DNA of 24,421 nt from Acidobacteriota bacterium (GCA_021810735.1 JAJZIF010000008.1:1-24421); one strand, 5' to 3'; counted from the first letter of the stretch, positions 7,049-15,826 are shown. A program made the numbers and translations. Notes: generated by a model from the letters alone, not told the origin.

Positions 7049-8359
7049 CTATTTGCCCAGTGCGTCGAGGCGATGTTTCGCCTGCCAGATCTGCATGGAG
7101 AACTTGCTGGCGGGCGCTGCTGCCAGAAAACGATGGTAATAGTCTACGGCTACTTTCGTCTGATGCAAATGATCATAGGCGGTTGCCCAGAGAAAGAGCG
7201 TGGCCGGAGAGTCTGGAATGAGCTGGGCGCGATGGGCGAGGGCATCGAGTTCCTGCTGATATTGGTGGGTTTCGTTGGAAGCAAAGGCGATACCGGACCA
7301 TGCATTGATGTCGCTGGGGTCGAGCTGGGCGGCCATCTGGAATTCGGGGATAGCCTGAGCGTAGTGCTGCTGGCGGATGAGCACCTGGCCGTAGGAGTCG
7401 AGCAGATCAATGCTTTTGGGGTCGGCGGCAATGACCTGAGGATAGAGCGCGGCGGCTTTGTTGAGATGGCCGGCCTGCAAGTAGGCATCGGCGAGCATGG
7501 CTCCGACGCTGGGATTGTGGGGATGGAGCTGATGGAGCTTTTCGAGGGCAGCAATCGCTTCCGGGAGCTTGCCCTGTGCGCTGAGAATGGCTGCGAGCTG
7601 TGCGTTGAGGGTGGGGTCGTTGGGATTGCGGGCAAGAGCGGAGCGGACCAGGGGCTCGGCCTTGGCGTACTGCTTTTGCAGGATGTAGATCTGGGTGAGT
7701 CCCGTGATGGCCTCGGAGTTTTGCGGCGATGTGGCCAGAACCTTGTTGTATTCCTGCTCGGCGATATCGAGGTCGCCGGCGTTTTCGGCAATCTGAGCGG
7801 CAAGGAGGGTGTCCGGGGTGGTCTCAGGAGTGAGCTTGAGGGCCTGGACGAGATCGTTACTGGCCTCAGTGGGATTGCTCTTGACGAGCAGACGGGCGAG
7901 CGCGCGGTAAGCCTGCGCCTTGGCGACAGGATTAGGCGGGTTGGGCGTGGATTGCGTGGCGGCTTCGAGCTGCTGTTGCGCGCCTGAGTCGCCTTGCCGG
8001 GCGAGCAGCAGACCCAGGGCTAAATGGGACTCGAACTGTCTGGGATTGATGGCGAGCGCCTTGCGGAAGTCAGCGGCAGCGGCGTCAGTGTGGCCCTGGG
8101 CGTCTTCACAGTAGCCGAGATCGAAGTAAGCCCGGTCGTTCTGGGGATACGTGGAGAGAAATGTCTGCAGATGGCTCTCGGCGGTGGTGTACTTGCCCGC
8201 GGCAATGTCGTTTTCTATGGAGCCGAGCGCGGCGGCTGGCGTTTGTCCGGGGGCGGATGGAACGGTTGTTCCGGGCGGGAGCGGCGCGGACTGTGCAAAA
8301 GCCGGCAGGGCGAGCGATGCCAGCAGAATGACGAGGGGCAGACGGTGAAACGACTTCAT
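7049..8359 (-). CDS. Exported tetratricopeptide repeat protein
   Basis: A 436-residue protein with a Sec-type signal peptide (MKSFHRLPLVILLASLALPAFAQSA, a likely cut after AFA at 20-22; no lipobox Cys). A short Pro-rich linker is followed by about ten TPR units covering the rest, with typical W/Y...L..G...A/A...A..DP spacing (for example NDRAYFDLGYCEDAQGHTDA and YAQAIPEFQMAAQLDPSDIN). It is probably a periplasmic scaffold or assembly factor. The ATG lies 7 nt after the uvrA stop (TAATCCATTTATG on the minus strand), so it is almost surely co-transcribed and translationally coupled with uvrA, though no functional link to repair is known to me. No specific function can be assigned. Confidence 0.88.
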   Translation of the reverse strand: MKSFHRLPLVILLASLALPAFAQSAPLPPGTTVPSAPGQTPAAALGSIENDIAAGKYTTAESHLQTFLSTYPQNDRAYFDLGYCEDAQGHTDAAAADFRKALAINPRQFESHLALGLLLARQGDSGAQQQLEAATQSTPNPPNPVAKAQAYRALARLLVKSNPTEASNDLVQALKLTPETTPDTLLAAQIAENAGDLDIAEQEYNKVLATSPQNSEAITGLTQIYILQKQYAKAEPLVRSALARNPNDPTLNAQLAAILSAQGKLPEAIAALEKLHQLHPHNPSVGAMLADAYLQAGHLNKAAALYPQVIAADPKSIDLLDSYGQVLIRQQHYAQAIPEFQMAAQLDPSDINAWSGIAFASNETHQYQQELDALAHRAQLIPDSPATLFLWATAYDHLHQTKVAVDYYHRFLAAAPASKFSMQIWQAKHRLDALGK

Positions 8360-8366
8360 AAATGGA

Positions 8367-11363
8367 TTAGACCACTAATTCCTGATGGGGTGCGCTGGCC
8401 GCTGGTGCGGGGAGGACGCGGGCGAGCCAATAGCCTGTATGCGAGTGAGGGTTGCGAACGATTTCTTCGGGTGTGCCGGTGGCGACGATCTGACCGCCGG
8501 CGGAGCCGCCTTCGGGGCCGAGGTCGATGATCCAGTCGGCGGATTTGATGATGTCGAGGTTGTGCTCGATGACGAGGAGCGAAGCGCCGCCATCGATGAG
8601 TTTCTTGAAGGCCATGAGGAGCTTGCCGACGTCTTCAAAATGCAGGCCGGTGGTTGGTTCGTCGAGGATATACAGGATGCGGTTGGCAGCCTTGCGGGCT
8701 TCGGAGTGACCGCTGGAGCGGACGCTGGCCAGATGCAGGGCGAGCTTGACGCGCTGGGCTTCTCCGCCGGAGAGCGTGGTGGCGGACTGGCCGAGACGGA
8801 GGTAGCCGAGGCCGATTTCATCGAGGACGGCGAGCTTGTCAATGATCTTGGGATGGCCGGTGAAGAAGCGCAGGGCTTCCTTGACGGTGAGACCGAGGAC
8901 GTCGTGGATGCTTTTGCCCTTGTACTTGATTTCGAGGACGCTGGATTTGTAGCGCGTACCGTTACATTCTTCGCAAGGCAGCTCGACGTCGGCGAGGAAC
9001 TGCATTTCGACGGTGACGGTGCCGTCTCCGTCACAGACATCGCAGCGGCCGCCGGGCACATTGAAGGAGAAATATCCAGCGGAGTAGCCGCGGCGGCGGG
9101 CTTCTGGCTGGGCGGCGAACAATTCGCGTATGGCGTCAAAGGCCTTGATGTACGTGACGGGGTTGGAGCGCGGGGTGCGGCCAATAGGCGTCTGGTCGAC
9201 GAGGACGATGTCATTGAGGCGGTCGGCGCCGGTGATGGAGCGGTAGAGGTGGGATGGGTCGCCGCCTTCGACGCGGCCGAGCTGATGCGAGATGACCTTG
9301 TAGAGAACCTGGTGAACGAGGCTGGACTTTCCGCTGCCGGAGACACCGGTGATGCAAACGAGGGCGTTGAGGGGAATCTGAACGTCGATGCCCTTGAGAT
9401 TGTTGGCGCGTGCGCCTTCGAGGCGGATGTTGGTGCGTTTATTGTCGAGGTCGACATCGCGGCGGTATTTGGGGACGGGAATAGTAAGGCGTCCGCTGAG
9501 GTATTTGCCAGTGAGGGAAGCGGGATTTTGTTCGACTTCTGTCACGCTGGCGGAAGCGAGCAACTGGCCGCCGAATTCACCGGCTCCGGGCCCGAGATCG
9601 AGGAGGTGGTCGGCAGAGCGGATGATGTCCGGGTCGTGCTCGACGACGAGGATGGTATTGCCGAGGTCGCGCAGGCCTTCCAGGATGTGGATGAGCTTGG
9701 CGGTGTCGCGCGTGTGGAGGCCGATGGAGGGCTCGTCGAGGACGTAAAGCGCGCCGACGAGGCGTGAGCCGAGCGAGGTGGCGAGCTGAATGCGCTGCGC
9801 CTCACCGCCGGAGAGCGTGGAAGCAAGGCGGTCAAGGGTGAGGTAGTCGAGGCCTACGGCGTCCAGAAAGTGCAGGCGCTGGCGGACCTCCTCAAGGATG
9901 CTGCCGGCGATTTCCGCCTGCATGGGCGAGAGCTCCAGCGCGGCGAAGAAGCTGTTTGCGTCGCGGATGGTGAGGGCGGCGGCTTCGCAGATATTTTTGC
10001 CGTGGATGCGGACGGCGCGGGCTTCAGCGCGCAGGCGCTGGCCTTTGCAGTCGGGGCAGAGCGCATAGCCGCGGTACTTGGAGAGCATGACGCGGACGTG
10101 GAGCTTGTACTTTTTGCGCTCCATCTGATCGAAGAAGCCACGCACGCCGGGGAAACTGCCGTGGCCGTCGAGGACGAAGGATTGCTCTGCCTCGGTAAGG
10201 TCAAACCAGGGCCTGGTGATGGGGATGCCGTTCTGGATGGCTGCGCGGCGGAGTTCGGTGTTCCAGGCGCGGTACTTGGGGCGGTTCCAGGGATCGATGG
10301 CGCCCTCGGAGAGCGTGCGCGATGGGTCGGGAATGATGAGCGCGAGGTCGAAGTCGATGGTGTTGCCGAAGCCCTGGCAACGGGGGCATGCGCCGTAGGG
10401 GTTGTTGAAGGAGAAGAGGCGCGGCTCAGGCTCGCGGTAGACGCGGTGGCAGGTTTTGCACTCGAAGGCGGCGGAGAAGCGCAGCCGCTGCGGAGCGGGC
10501 GAGTTGGGTTCGGGGTCGCGAGAGAGGATTTCGTAAAGGATTTCGCCGGATTCGCGGTAGCCGATTTCAGCGGCGTCGACGATGCGGGCGCGGTTGTCGG
10601 CGGAAACGACGAGGCGGTCGACGAGAACGTAGACGGGCTGGGTGAAGTCGATTTCGAGGAGGGATTCGGGGGTGGAGAACTCGTAGATATTGTTGTTCTG
10701 ATAGAGGCGGTTGAAACCGCGCTTGCGGAGCTCGGCCAGGCGATCCTTGAGAGCGTCAGTGAGTGGAGATGCGGCGGGGGCCGTCTTTTTGGCGGCTTTG
10801 GCTGTGGTCTTTTTTGCGGCGGTGGTGCGCTGGCGCTTGATGGAGGTTTTTTCCGGGGCGGATTCGGTGAGTTCCGGTGTGGACGCGGCTGCCGGCGCGA
10901 CGGGAAAGAGCGCGTAGAGGCGGGTGCCTTCGGCGAGTGCGAGGATGGCGGCGGCGATTTCGTCAACGGAGTCGCGGCGAACGATGCCGTCACAGACGAT
11001 ACAGTGGACGGTGCCGCAGCGGGCGTAAAGCAAGCGGAGGTAGTCGTAGATTTCCGTCGCGGTGGCGACGGTGGAGCGGGGATTACGGGTGGTGTTCTTT
11101 TGGCGGATGGCGACGGCGGGCGCGAGGCCATCGATGAAGTCGACGTCGGGCTTTTCCATTCGCTCCAGGAATTGGCGGGCGTAGGCGGAAAGGGATTCGA
11201 CGTAGCGGCGCTGACCCTCAGCGTAGACGGTATCGAAGGCGAGCGAGGACTTACCGGAGCCGGAAACGCCGGTGACGACAGTGAGCTGCCCGTGAGGGAT
11301 GGCGCAGTCGATGTTTTTGAGATTGTGGGTCCGCGCGCCGCGGATGATGATTTGATCGTTCAA
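8367..11363 (-). CDS. uvrA: Excinuclease ABC subunit A
   Basis: The damage-sensing ATPase of nucleotide excision repair, 998 residues from the TTG at 11361-11363, giving MNDQIIIRGARTHNLKNID. This matches the usual UvrA N-terminus and has GAGG about 9 nt upstream. A GTG at 11420 would add 19 unrelated residues. Two ABC modules are seen: Walker A GVSGSGKS (32-39 and again in the second half), signatures LSGGEAQRIQLA and LSGGEAQRVKLA, and Walker B-type VLDEPSIGLH and ILDEPTTGLH. Zinc-binding CxxC pairs include FECKTC...ACPRC and GGRCDVC...LPCEEC. It is longer than the ~940 residues typical because of a Lys/Ala/Thr-rich insert at about 157-199 in the UvrB-binding region. An exported TPR gene follows immediately. 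No obvious LexA-type palindrome lies upstream. Confidence 0.97.
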   Translation of the reverse strand: MNDQIIIRGARTHNLKNIDCAIPHGQLTVVTGVSGSGKSSLAFDTVYAEGQRRYVESLSAYARQFLERMEKPDVDFIDGLAPAVAIRQKNTTRNPRSTVATATEIYDYLRLLYARCGTVHCIVCDGIVRRDSVDEIAAAILALAEGTRLYALFPVAPAAASTPELTESAPEKTSIKRQRTTAAKKTTAKAAKKTAPAASPLTDALKDRLAELRKRGFNRLYQNNNIYEFSTPESLLEIDFTQPVYVLVDRLVVSADNRARIVDAAEIGYRESGEILYEILSRDPEPNSPAPQRLRFSAAFECKTCHRVYREPEPRLFSFNNPYGACPRCQGFGNTIDFDLALIIPDPSRTLSEGAIDPWNRPKYRAWNTELRRAAIQNGIPITRPWFDLTEAEQSFVLDGHGSFPGVRGFFDQMERKKYKLHVRVMLSKYRGYALCPDCKGQRLRAEARAVRIHGKNICEAAALTIRDANSFFAALELSPMQAEIAGSILEEVRQRLHFLDAVGLDYLTLDRLASTLSGGEAQRIQLATSLGSRLVGALYVLDEPSIGLHTRDTAKLIHILEGLRDLGNTILVVEHDPDIIRSADHLLDLGPGAGEFGGQLLASASVTEVEQNPASLTGKYLSGRLTIPVPKYRRDVDLDNKRTNIRLEGARANNLKGIDVQIPLNALVCITGVSGSGKSSLVHQVLYKVISHQLGRVEGGDPSHLYRSITGADRLNDIVLVDQTPIGRTPRSNPVTYIKAFDAIRELFAAQPEARRRGYSAGYFSFNVPGGRCDVCDGDGTVTVEMQFLADVELPCEECNGTRYKSSVLEIKYKGKSIHDVLGLTVKEALRFFTGHPKIIDKLAVLDEIGLGYLRLGQSATTLSGGEAQRVKLALHLASVRSSGHSEARKAANRILYILDEPTTGLHFEDVGKLLMAFKKLIDGGASLLVIEHNLDIIKSADWIIDLGPEGGSAGGQIVATGTPEEIVRNPHSHTGYWLARVLPAPAASAPHQELVV

Positions 11364-11568
11364 ACCCAAAAGCCTCGATGGGCCACCCTGTGAGGACAAG
11401 GCGGCTGGGAGCAAATGCACCCAACTTAATTATCCCATTGCGGGCAAAGACGCGGACAAGTGCTGCTGATGGTGGGAGTTAGCGCCGGCTGTGCCCGTGA
11501 AGCCGGGAATTTGCGGGCCGAGGATGTTGCGAGGTTGAGGTTGCTGGGAGATTCGCCGGGGGATTAGT
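11364..11568. other. Divergent promoter region uvrA / GH38
   Basis: 205 bp between divergent starts. For uvrA (minus strand) GGATAAT near 11430 may be a -10, with a TTGTCC about 19 nt upstream, a longer spacing than usual. For the GH38 gene GGGGGA sits just before the ATG at 11569. The 5-bp dyad TTTGA/TCAAA at 11351-11364 overlaps the uvrA start codon and is probably chance. Confidence 0.3.
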
Positions 11569-14500
11569 ATGGCGGCGCAATCAAAAAAGCTTTGTTTTCG
11601 AGTCGATATGAACAGGAAATTTGTTTGTCTTGCCGCCTGCGTGGTGCAACTGCTCGTGCTGCCATGTGCCTTTGCGATGCCTCACAAGGCGGCTGCCAGT
11701 GAGCAAAATGTGTGGCGCATCGGGGTGTTCAACGGCTCGTCAGCGGAGTTTGGCGGCTCGGACGCGCAGCCGGTGGTCTTTACGGTTGGTGAGAGCAAAG
11801 CTTCGCAGGACTGGCCAGGGTATGAGCAAGCTCTGCTGCCTTCGGCGAAGCCGAGCCCCGCGACCGAGCCACGGACGATCCGGTTCAGGATCGATCGTCT
11901 TTCGCGGGCGTGGCGGCTGCATGTGTCTCTTTTGGTGGAGCAGCCGAGCGTTCCCATCCTGAGGGTTGCGGTGAATGGGCGCGTGGGCGATTTCTATCTG
12001 CACCCCAAGCTGAATAACGCGATGGGTGACACGGTGGACGCATTTGATCCTGTCTATTCCGAGGCAGAAGTCGAGATAGAGCTGCCGGGAAGCGCGCTGC
12101 ATATGGGGGAGAATGCGATTTCTCTGCAGGCGTTGGGTGAACACAAGACCGATGTGTCTGATGCGGGATTGACTTATGACGCGATTTCTCTGGATCGAAT
12201 ATCAGCCTACCAGGCGCGCCTGACCGCCAGACTGCAACCGACGATTTTTTATGAGCAGCGTGATGGTGTTCTGCGGGAGCGGGTGGATCTATTTGTGCGT
12301 TCGCCCCGCCCGCTGCATACGGGATATGTCGAACTGGAAATCGCAGGCCATAGCTACCGGCAGACCATCTCTTCGCCGAATGCGTTTGGCGAAGCCCGGT
12401 TGAGCTTCTGGGTTCCGGAGTTTTCGGCCGCGACGGTGGCACATATGAGCCTGCGCGCAGGCGGGCATGGGGTGCGCCTGACACAGACGATTGATCCGCA
12501 GAAGAAATGGACCTTATACCTGGTCCCGCTGGTTCATCTGGATTTGGGATACACGGATTACCAGGCGAAGGTTGCGGCGATTCACAGCCGGATTCTGGAT
12601 GAGGCGATGGGGCTGATCGCGAAGCATCCGTCTTTTCGCTACAGTACGGACGGCTCATGGTCGGTGGCCCAGTATATGAAGTTGCGGACGCCGGCCAAGC
12701 AGCAGCAACTGATTGATGCGATTCGTGAGCGGCATATTTTTGTTCCGGCGCAGTACTGCAATCTGCTGACTGGTTTCCCGACGGCGGAGACGCTGATTCG
12801 GTCGCTTTATCCGAGCGCGGATTTCAGCCGCATTCACGATACGCCGTTCAATTACGCCAACATTACGGACGTGCCTTCGTACACGTGGTCGTATCCTTCG
12901 ATCCTGGCGGCGGCGGGAATTCACTATTTTGTCGCGGCCTCCAATAACGATCGCGCGCCGGTGCTGCTGCAGGGACATTTGAATGAGCACTCGCCGATGT
13001 ACTGGGAAGGGCCGGATGGCGGCAAGGTGCTGTTCTGGTATTCGCGGCACTACATGCAGATGCAGTTTCTGTTTGGGCTGCCGCCACATGTTGCCGCGGG
13101 CGAAGAAACCGTGCCGCTGTTTCTGCAGATGTATGAACACCCGGGGTATCGCGCGAACTCTGTGATTGTGTATGGCACGCAGGTGGAGAATACCGATCTC
13201 TTTCCGCAGCAGGCAGCGCTGGCAGGCAAGTGGAACAAGGTGTTCGCGTATCCGCATATCGAATACTCAGGGTTCCATCATGCGCTGAAGAATATAGCGA
13301 AGCAGTTTGGGAGTGATATTCCCACGGTGCGCGGCGACGGCGGGCCGTACTGGGAAGACGGCATCGCGTCCGATGGATATTATGCGGCGATCGAACGAGT
13401 GAATGAAGCGCGTGCGCCTTCGGCCGAAAAGCTGGCGACGCTGAATTCGCTGGTGAATCCGGGGCAGGCGGCGGATCAGCATGAGCTGACGCGGATGTGG
13501 GACAACATGGTGCTGATGGACGAGCACACGTGGGATTCGTGGAACAGCGTTTCTGATCCTGATAGCCAGGAGGCGATCGACCAGCTGAAGAAGAAGGATT
13601 CGCATGCGGTGGATGCTGAGTTGCAGCGGACTCAGATTGCGCGCAGCGCGATGGACAGCCTGGTGTATTCGATGGACGTGGGACCGGGGAACCTGGTTGT
13701 CTTTAATCCGCTGAACTGGCGGCGCAGCGACCTGGTGAAGGTGGATCTGGACAACGGCCAGGAGATTGTGGATCGCGTGACGGGCAAAGTGGCGCCGTAC
13801 TTTGTGCTGCACCAATACAGGGACTTTCGAAGCGTGGAATTTCTTGCTTCAGATGTGCCGCCGCTTGGGTACAAGGTCTACCACCTGCGCGATGCAAAGG
13901 CGACAGCGGCGACGCCGGCTGTGAGCCATGCGCTGACGTTGGAGACGCCGTATTACCGCGTGACGCTCGATCCGGAGACGGGGGCGATTCGCAGCATTTA
14001 TGACAAGCAACTGGGCAAGGAACTGGTGAACGAGCGGAGTCCCTATCGCTTTGGACAGTATCTCTACGTGACGGGAGGCGATCATGGGCCGAACAGCATT
14101 CTGCAATACCGGGCGGTTTCGCCGGAGCCGCAGTTAGATATTCACGGAGCGGCGGATGGCCGGCTGATTTCCGTGGAGCGCACGCCGTGGGGATGGCGCG
14201 CGGTGATGGAAAGTTCGGATGTGAATACACCTGAGGTGCAAACGCAACTGCTGCTCTTTAACCACCAGAAAAAGATTGAGCTGATCGAGGATGTGACCAA
14301 GAAGGCGGTGCGAACAAAGGAGGCGGTGTACTTTGCGTTTCCGTTTGCGATGTCGAGCCCGGAATTCAGGTATGAGATTCAGAACGGAACGGTGGATCCC
14401 GCGAAGGATATGTATCCCGGGGCGGGGCATGAGTGGTTCAGCGTGCAGCACTGGGTTTCCGTGGAGCAGAATGGGGTTTCCGCGACGGTGATGCCGCTGG

Positions 14501-15108
14501 ATGCCTCGCTGGTGACACTGGGGGATATCAACCGCGGGGCGTGGCCGAGGTCGTTTGGATCGAGGCCGGGGAATATTTTCTCGTACGTGATGAACAACTA
14601 CTGGCACACGAACTACCGGGCGGAACAGGGCGGTCATTTCCGGTTCCGGTATATCGTTACGAGCGCGTCGACGACGGATTCGGCGAAGTTGAGCCGGATG
14701 GGCTGGGAAGAGGCCACACCTTTTGAGCATGATTTTGTTCAATCGCAGGACAAGGCGATTGAAGTGGACAGCCCCTTGAACGCGAAGGAAGCGAGCTTCC
14801 TGCACATTGGCGATCCTGATTTGCTGCTGGATACATGGAAGCCGGCGGAAAACGGCCACGGTACGATCCTGCGCTTTCTTGACCTCGGGGGCAAGGCGCG
14901 CACCGTGACCATCACGATGCCGCTGTTTACGCTGCAGCGCGTGATCCAGACCGATGCGGTGGAGCGGGATCAGAAGCCGATTGGGTTGTCTTCGCCGCAT
15001 TCGTTCGACCTGGCCGTGCGGCCACACCAGATCCTGACGGTGAGGGTTTTTGCGACGCCTGATTTTGCTTCTGCCGGCGGGGGAACGGCCTCGATGGGGA
15101 GCGAGTAG
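11569..15108 (+). CDS. Exported glycoside hydrolase family 38 (alpha-mannosidase-like)
   Basis: A 1179-residue protein. The ATG at 11569 has GGGGGA 6 nt upstream; an in-frame ATG at 11608 would give a shorter n-region and is an alternative. Either start leads to a hydrophobic core ending CAFA before MPHKAAAS, a signal peptide. After an N-terminal beta-rich region of ~300 residues comes the GH38 catalytic fold: zinc ligands H323 and D325 in HLDLGYT, probable nucleophile D434 in ANITDVPSYTW, and H653 in DEHTWDSWNS, the same His/Asp/Asp/His pattern as characterised GH38 enzymes. The middle and C-terminal beta domains contain LVVFNPLNWRRSD, also typical. It should release alpha-mannosyl residues from glycans outside the cytoplasm, but the exact substrate cannot be read from the sequence. 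It stands alone, divergent from uvrA. Confidence 0.88.
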   Translation: MAAQSKKLCFRVDMNRKFVCLAACVVQLLVLPCAFAMPHKAAASEQNVWRIGVFNGSSAEFGGSDAQPVVFTVGESKASQDWPGYEQALLPSAKPSPATEPRTIRFRIDRLSRAWRLHVSLLVEQPSVPILRVAVNGRVGDFYLHPKLNNAMGDTVDAFDPVYSEAEVEIELPGSALHMGENAISLQALGEHKTDVSDAGLTYDAISLDRISAYQARLTARLQPTIFYEQRDGVLRERVDLFVRSPRPLHTGYVELEIAGHSYRQTISSPNAFGEARLSFWVPEFSAATVAHMSLRAGGHGVRLTQTIDPQKKWTLYLVPLVHLDLGYTDYQAKVAAIHSRILDEAMGLIAKHPSFRYSTDGSWSVAQYMKLRTPAKQQQLIDAIRERHIFVPAQYCNLLTGFPTAETLIRSLYPSADFSRIHDTPFNYANITDVPSYTWSYPSILAAAGIHYFVAASNNDRAPVLLQGHLNEHSPMYWEGPDGGKVLFWYSRHYMQMQFLFGLPPHVAAGEETVPLFLQMYEHPGYRANSVIVYGTQVENTDLFPQQAALAGKWNKVFAYPHIEYSGFHHALKNIAKQFGSDIPTVRGDGGPYWEDGIASDGYYAAIERVNEARAPSAEKLATLNSLVNPGQAADQHELTRMWDNMVLMDEHTWDSWNSVSDPDSQEAIDQLKKKDSHAVDAELQRTQIARSAMDSLVYSMDVGPGNLVVFNPLNWRRSDLVKVDLDNGQEIVDRVTGKVAPYFVLHQYRDFRSVEFLASDVPPLGYKVYHLRDAKATAATPAVSHALTLETPYYRVTLDPETGAIRSIYDKQLGKELVNERSPYRFGQYLYVTGGDHGPNSILQYRAVSPEPQLDIHGAADGRLISVERTPWGWRAVMESSDVNTPEVQTQLLLFNHQKKIELIEDVTKKAVRTKEAVYFAFPFAMSSPEFRYEIQNGTVDPAKDMYPGAGHEWFSVQHWVSVEQNGVSATVMPLDASLVTLGDINRGAWPRSFGSRPGNIFSYVMNNYWHTNYRAEQGGHFRFRYIVTSASTTDSAKLSRMGWEEATPFEHDFVQSQDKAIEVDSPLNAKEASFLHIGDPDLLLDTWKPAENGHGTILRFLDLGGKARTVTITMPLFTLQRVIQTDAVERDQKPIGLSSPHSFDLAVRPHQILTVRVFATPDFASAGGGTASMGSE

Positions 15109-15218
15109 AACTGGTCTCATAAATAGCGTAGCGGCTTCGACGAAAAGCATGAGCCCCGCTTCGATGGCGGGTCTCATGCGAGGCCTCACCAGGCGCGGAG
15201 GGTTTATGAGACCAGTTC
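15108..15218. repeat. 111-bp nested palindromic element after GH38
   Basis: The perfect 16-bp terminal inverted repeat GAACTGGTCTCATAAA (15108-15123) / TTTATGAGACCAGTTC (15203-15218) starts on the last base of the GH38 stop codon. Inside it, GCATGAGCCCCGC (15147-15159) pairs with GCGGGTCTCATGC (15167-15179) with one mismatch and a 7-nt loop. The motif GTCTCAT occurs in both the outer and inner arms. It could be a small non-autonomous element (REP/MITE-like), a structured RNA or a 3'-end stabiliser. No T-tract follows directly, and no second copy is in this window. Confidence 0.6.
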
Positions 15219-15263
15219 GAGAGCATTTCCGCTATGACTATGAACTTTCTGAATTCAACCAAG

Positions 15264-15291
15264 CGCAGCTTTTCTTAACGGAAGAGCTGCG
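15264..15291. terminator. Hairpin between convergent GH38 and SET genes
   Basis: CGCAGCTTTTC (15264-15274) pairs with GAAGAGCTGCG (15281-15291) with one U-G wobble and the loop TTAACG. It sits between convergent genes, 155 bp after the GH38 stop. The following plus-strand bases (TTGAGGTTCTCTCTTC) are only partly T-rich. Stem and loop resemble the hairpin at 4461-4490. Confidence 0.5.
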
Positions 15292-15344
15292 TTGAGGTTC
15301 TCTCTTCGGTCTATACGCATAGGGGAAATACTCCAGCGGGGAGG

Positions 15345-15809
15345 TCAGGGTTTGCGGGCGAGCTTCCTGCGTTTTTCCTTGCGGGCGATGCGCTGGCGGC
15401 GCTTGATTTCGGCGGGAGCGTACATGGTTCCGCGGCAGGCGGCGGCGCCGCAGTTGCAGAGAGCTTCGTCTTCATCGCCGTCGTAGAGGTAATAGTCATA
15501 GGTGAGCTCTTCGCCCGCGGCGATGTCGCGGATGGCGCAGATCCAGACGCGGCCGTCGATTTCGTCGGTTTGGCAGTTGGGGTCGCAGGAGTGGTTGACG
15601 AACATGGCGGTGCCGTGGCCGTCGATGACCTGTTCGCCATCGCCAACACCGAAAAGATAGGTGGTGGGCGAGTCCTGATATTTCTCGTCAGCGAGTTCCT
15701 TGGAGATGCGCGGACCGGTGTATTCGACAACACGCGTGCCCTTGCGGATGGGTGTTGTGGTGTAGCAACCGGCGGCATGGATGGAAGAAGAACGGATGAT
15801 GAGGCCCAT
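15345..15809 (-). CDS. Small SET-domain protein lysine methyltransferase with post-SET cysteines
   Basis: A 154-residue protein from the ATG at 15809; the much longer open frame upstream overlaps the divergent gene and is rejected as a shadow. The SET fold is complete: N-terminal GLIIRSSSIHAAGCYTTTPI, VVEYTGPRIS, the SAM-binding and knot motif NHSCDPN (72-78), and EELTYDYYLYD (100-110). The post-SET motif CNCGAAAC (C118, C120, C125) with C75 could form the zinc site seen in eukaryotic post-SET enzymes. The tail from about 134 is strongly basic (KRRQRIARKEKRRKLARKP) and may bind nucleic acid. It should use S-adenosylmethionine to methylate a lysine on an unknown protein; a chromosomal basic protein is possible but unproven. 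There is no Shine-Dalgarno sequence; TATACT lies 11 nt before the ATG, which suggests a near-leaderless transcript. Confidence 0.88.
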   Translation of the reverse strand: MGLIIRSSSIHAAGCYTTTPIRKGTRVVEYTGPRISKELADEKYQDSPTTYLFGVGDGEQVIDGHGTAMFVNHSCDPNCQTDEIDGRVWICAIRDIAAGEELTYDYYLYDGDEDEALCNCGAAACRGTMYAPAEIKRRQRIARKEKRRKLARKP

Positions 15810-15820
15810 ATGCTGAAGCG

Positions 15821-15826
15821 AGTATA
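15821..15826 (-). promoter_or_regulatory. Candidate -10 element of the SET gene (TATACT)
   Basis: Read on the minus strand, TATACT ends 11 nt before the ATG at 15809. A normal start about 7 nt downstream would leave a leader of only a few bases, consistent with the absence of a ribosome-binding site. No good -35 is visible. Confidence 0.45.

Noticed and set aside
6698..7987. A 429-codon plus-strand frame from the EAL start region into the TPR gene
   Set aside because: Mostly the shadow of the TPR gene, with a low-information N-terminal part across the intergenic gap and no domain.
11351..11364. TTTGA-TCGT-TCAAA dyad over the uvrA start codon as a LexA site
   Set aside because: Five-base arms match no LexA box I know and the sequence is part of the coding start; likely chance.
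9870..11393. A 507-codon plus-strand frame opposite uvrA, and similar long frames opposite other genes
   Set aside because: Composition is the Gly/Ala/Val/Glu- or Ser/Pro-rich bias typical of antisense frames in high-GC genes; no recognisable domain and no ribosome-binding site. uvrA on the other strand is certain.
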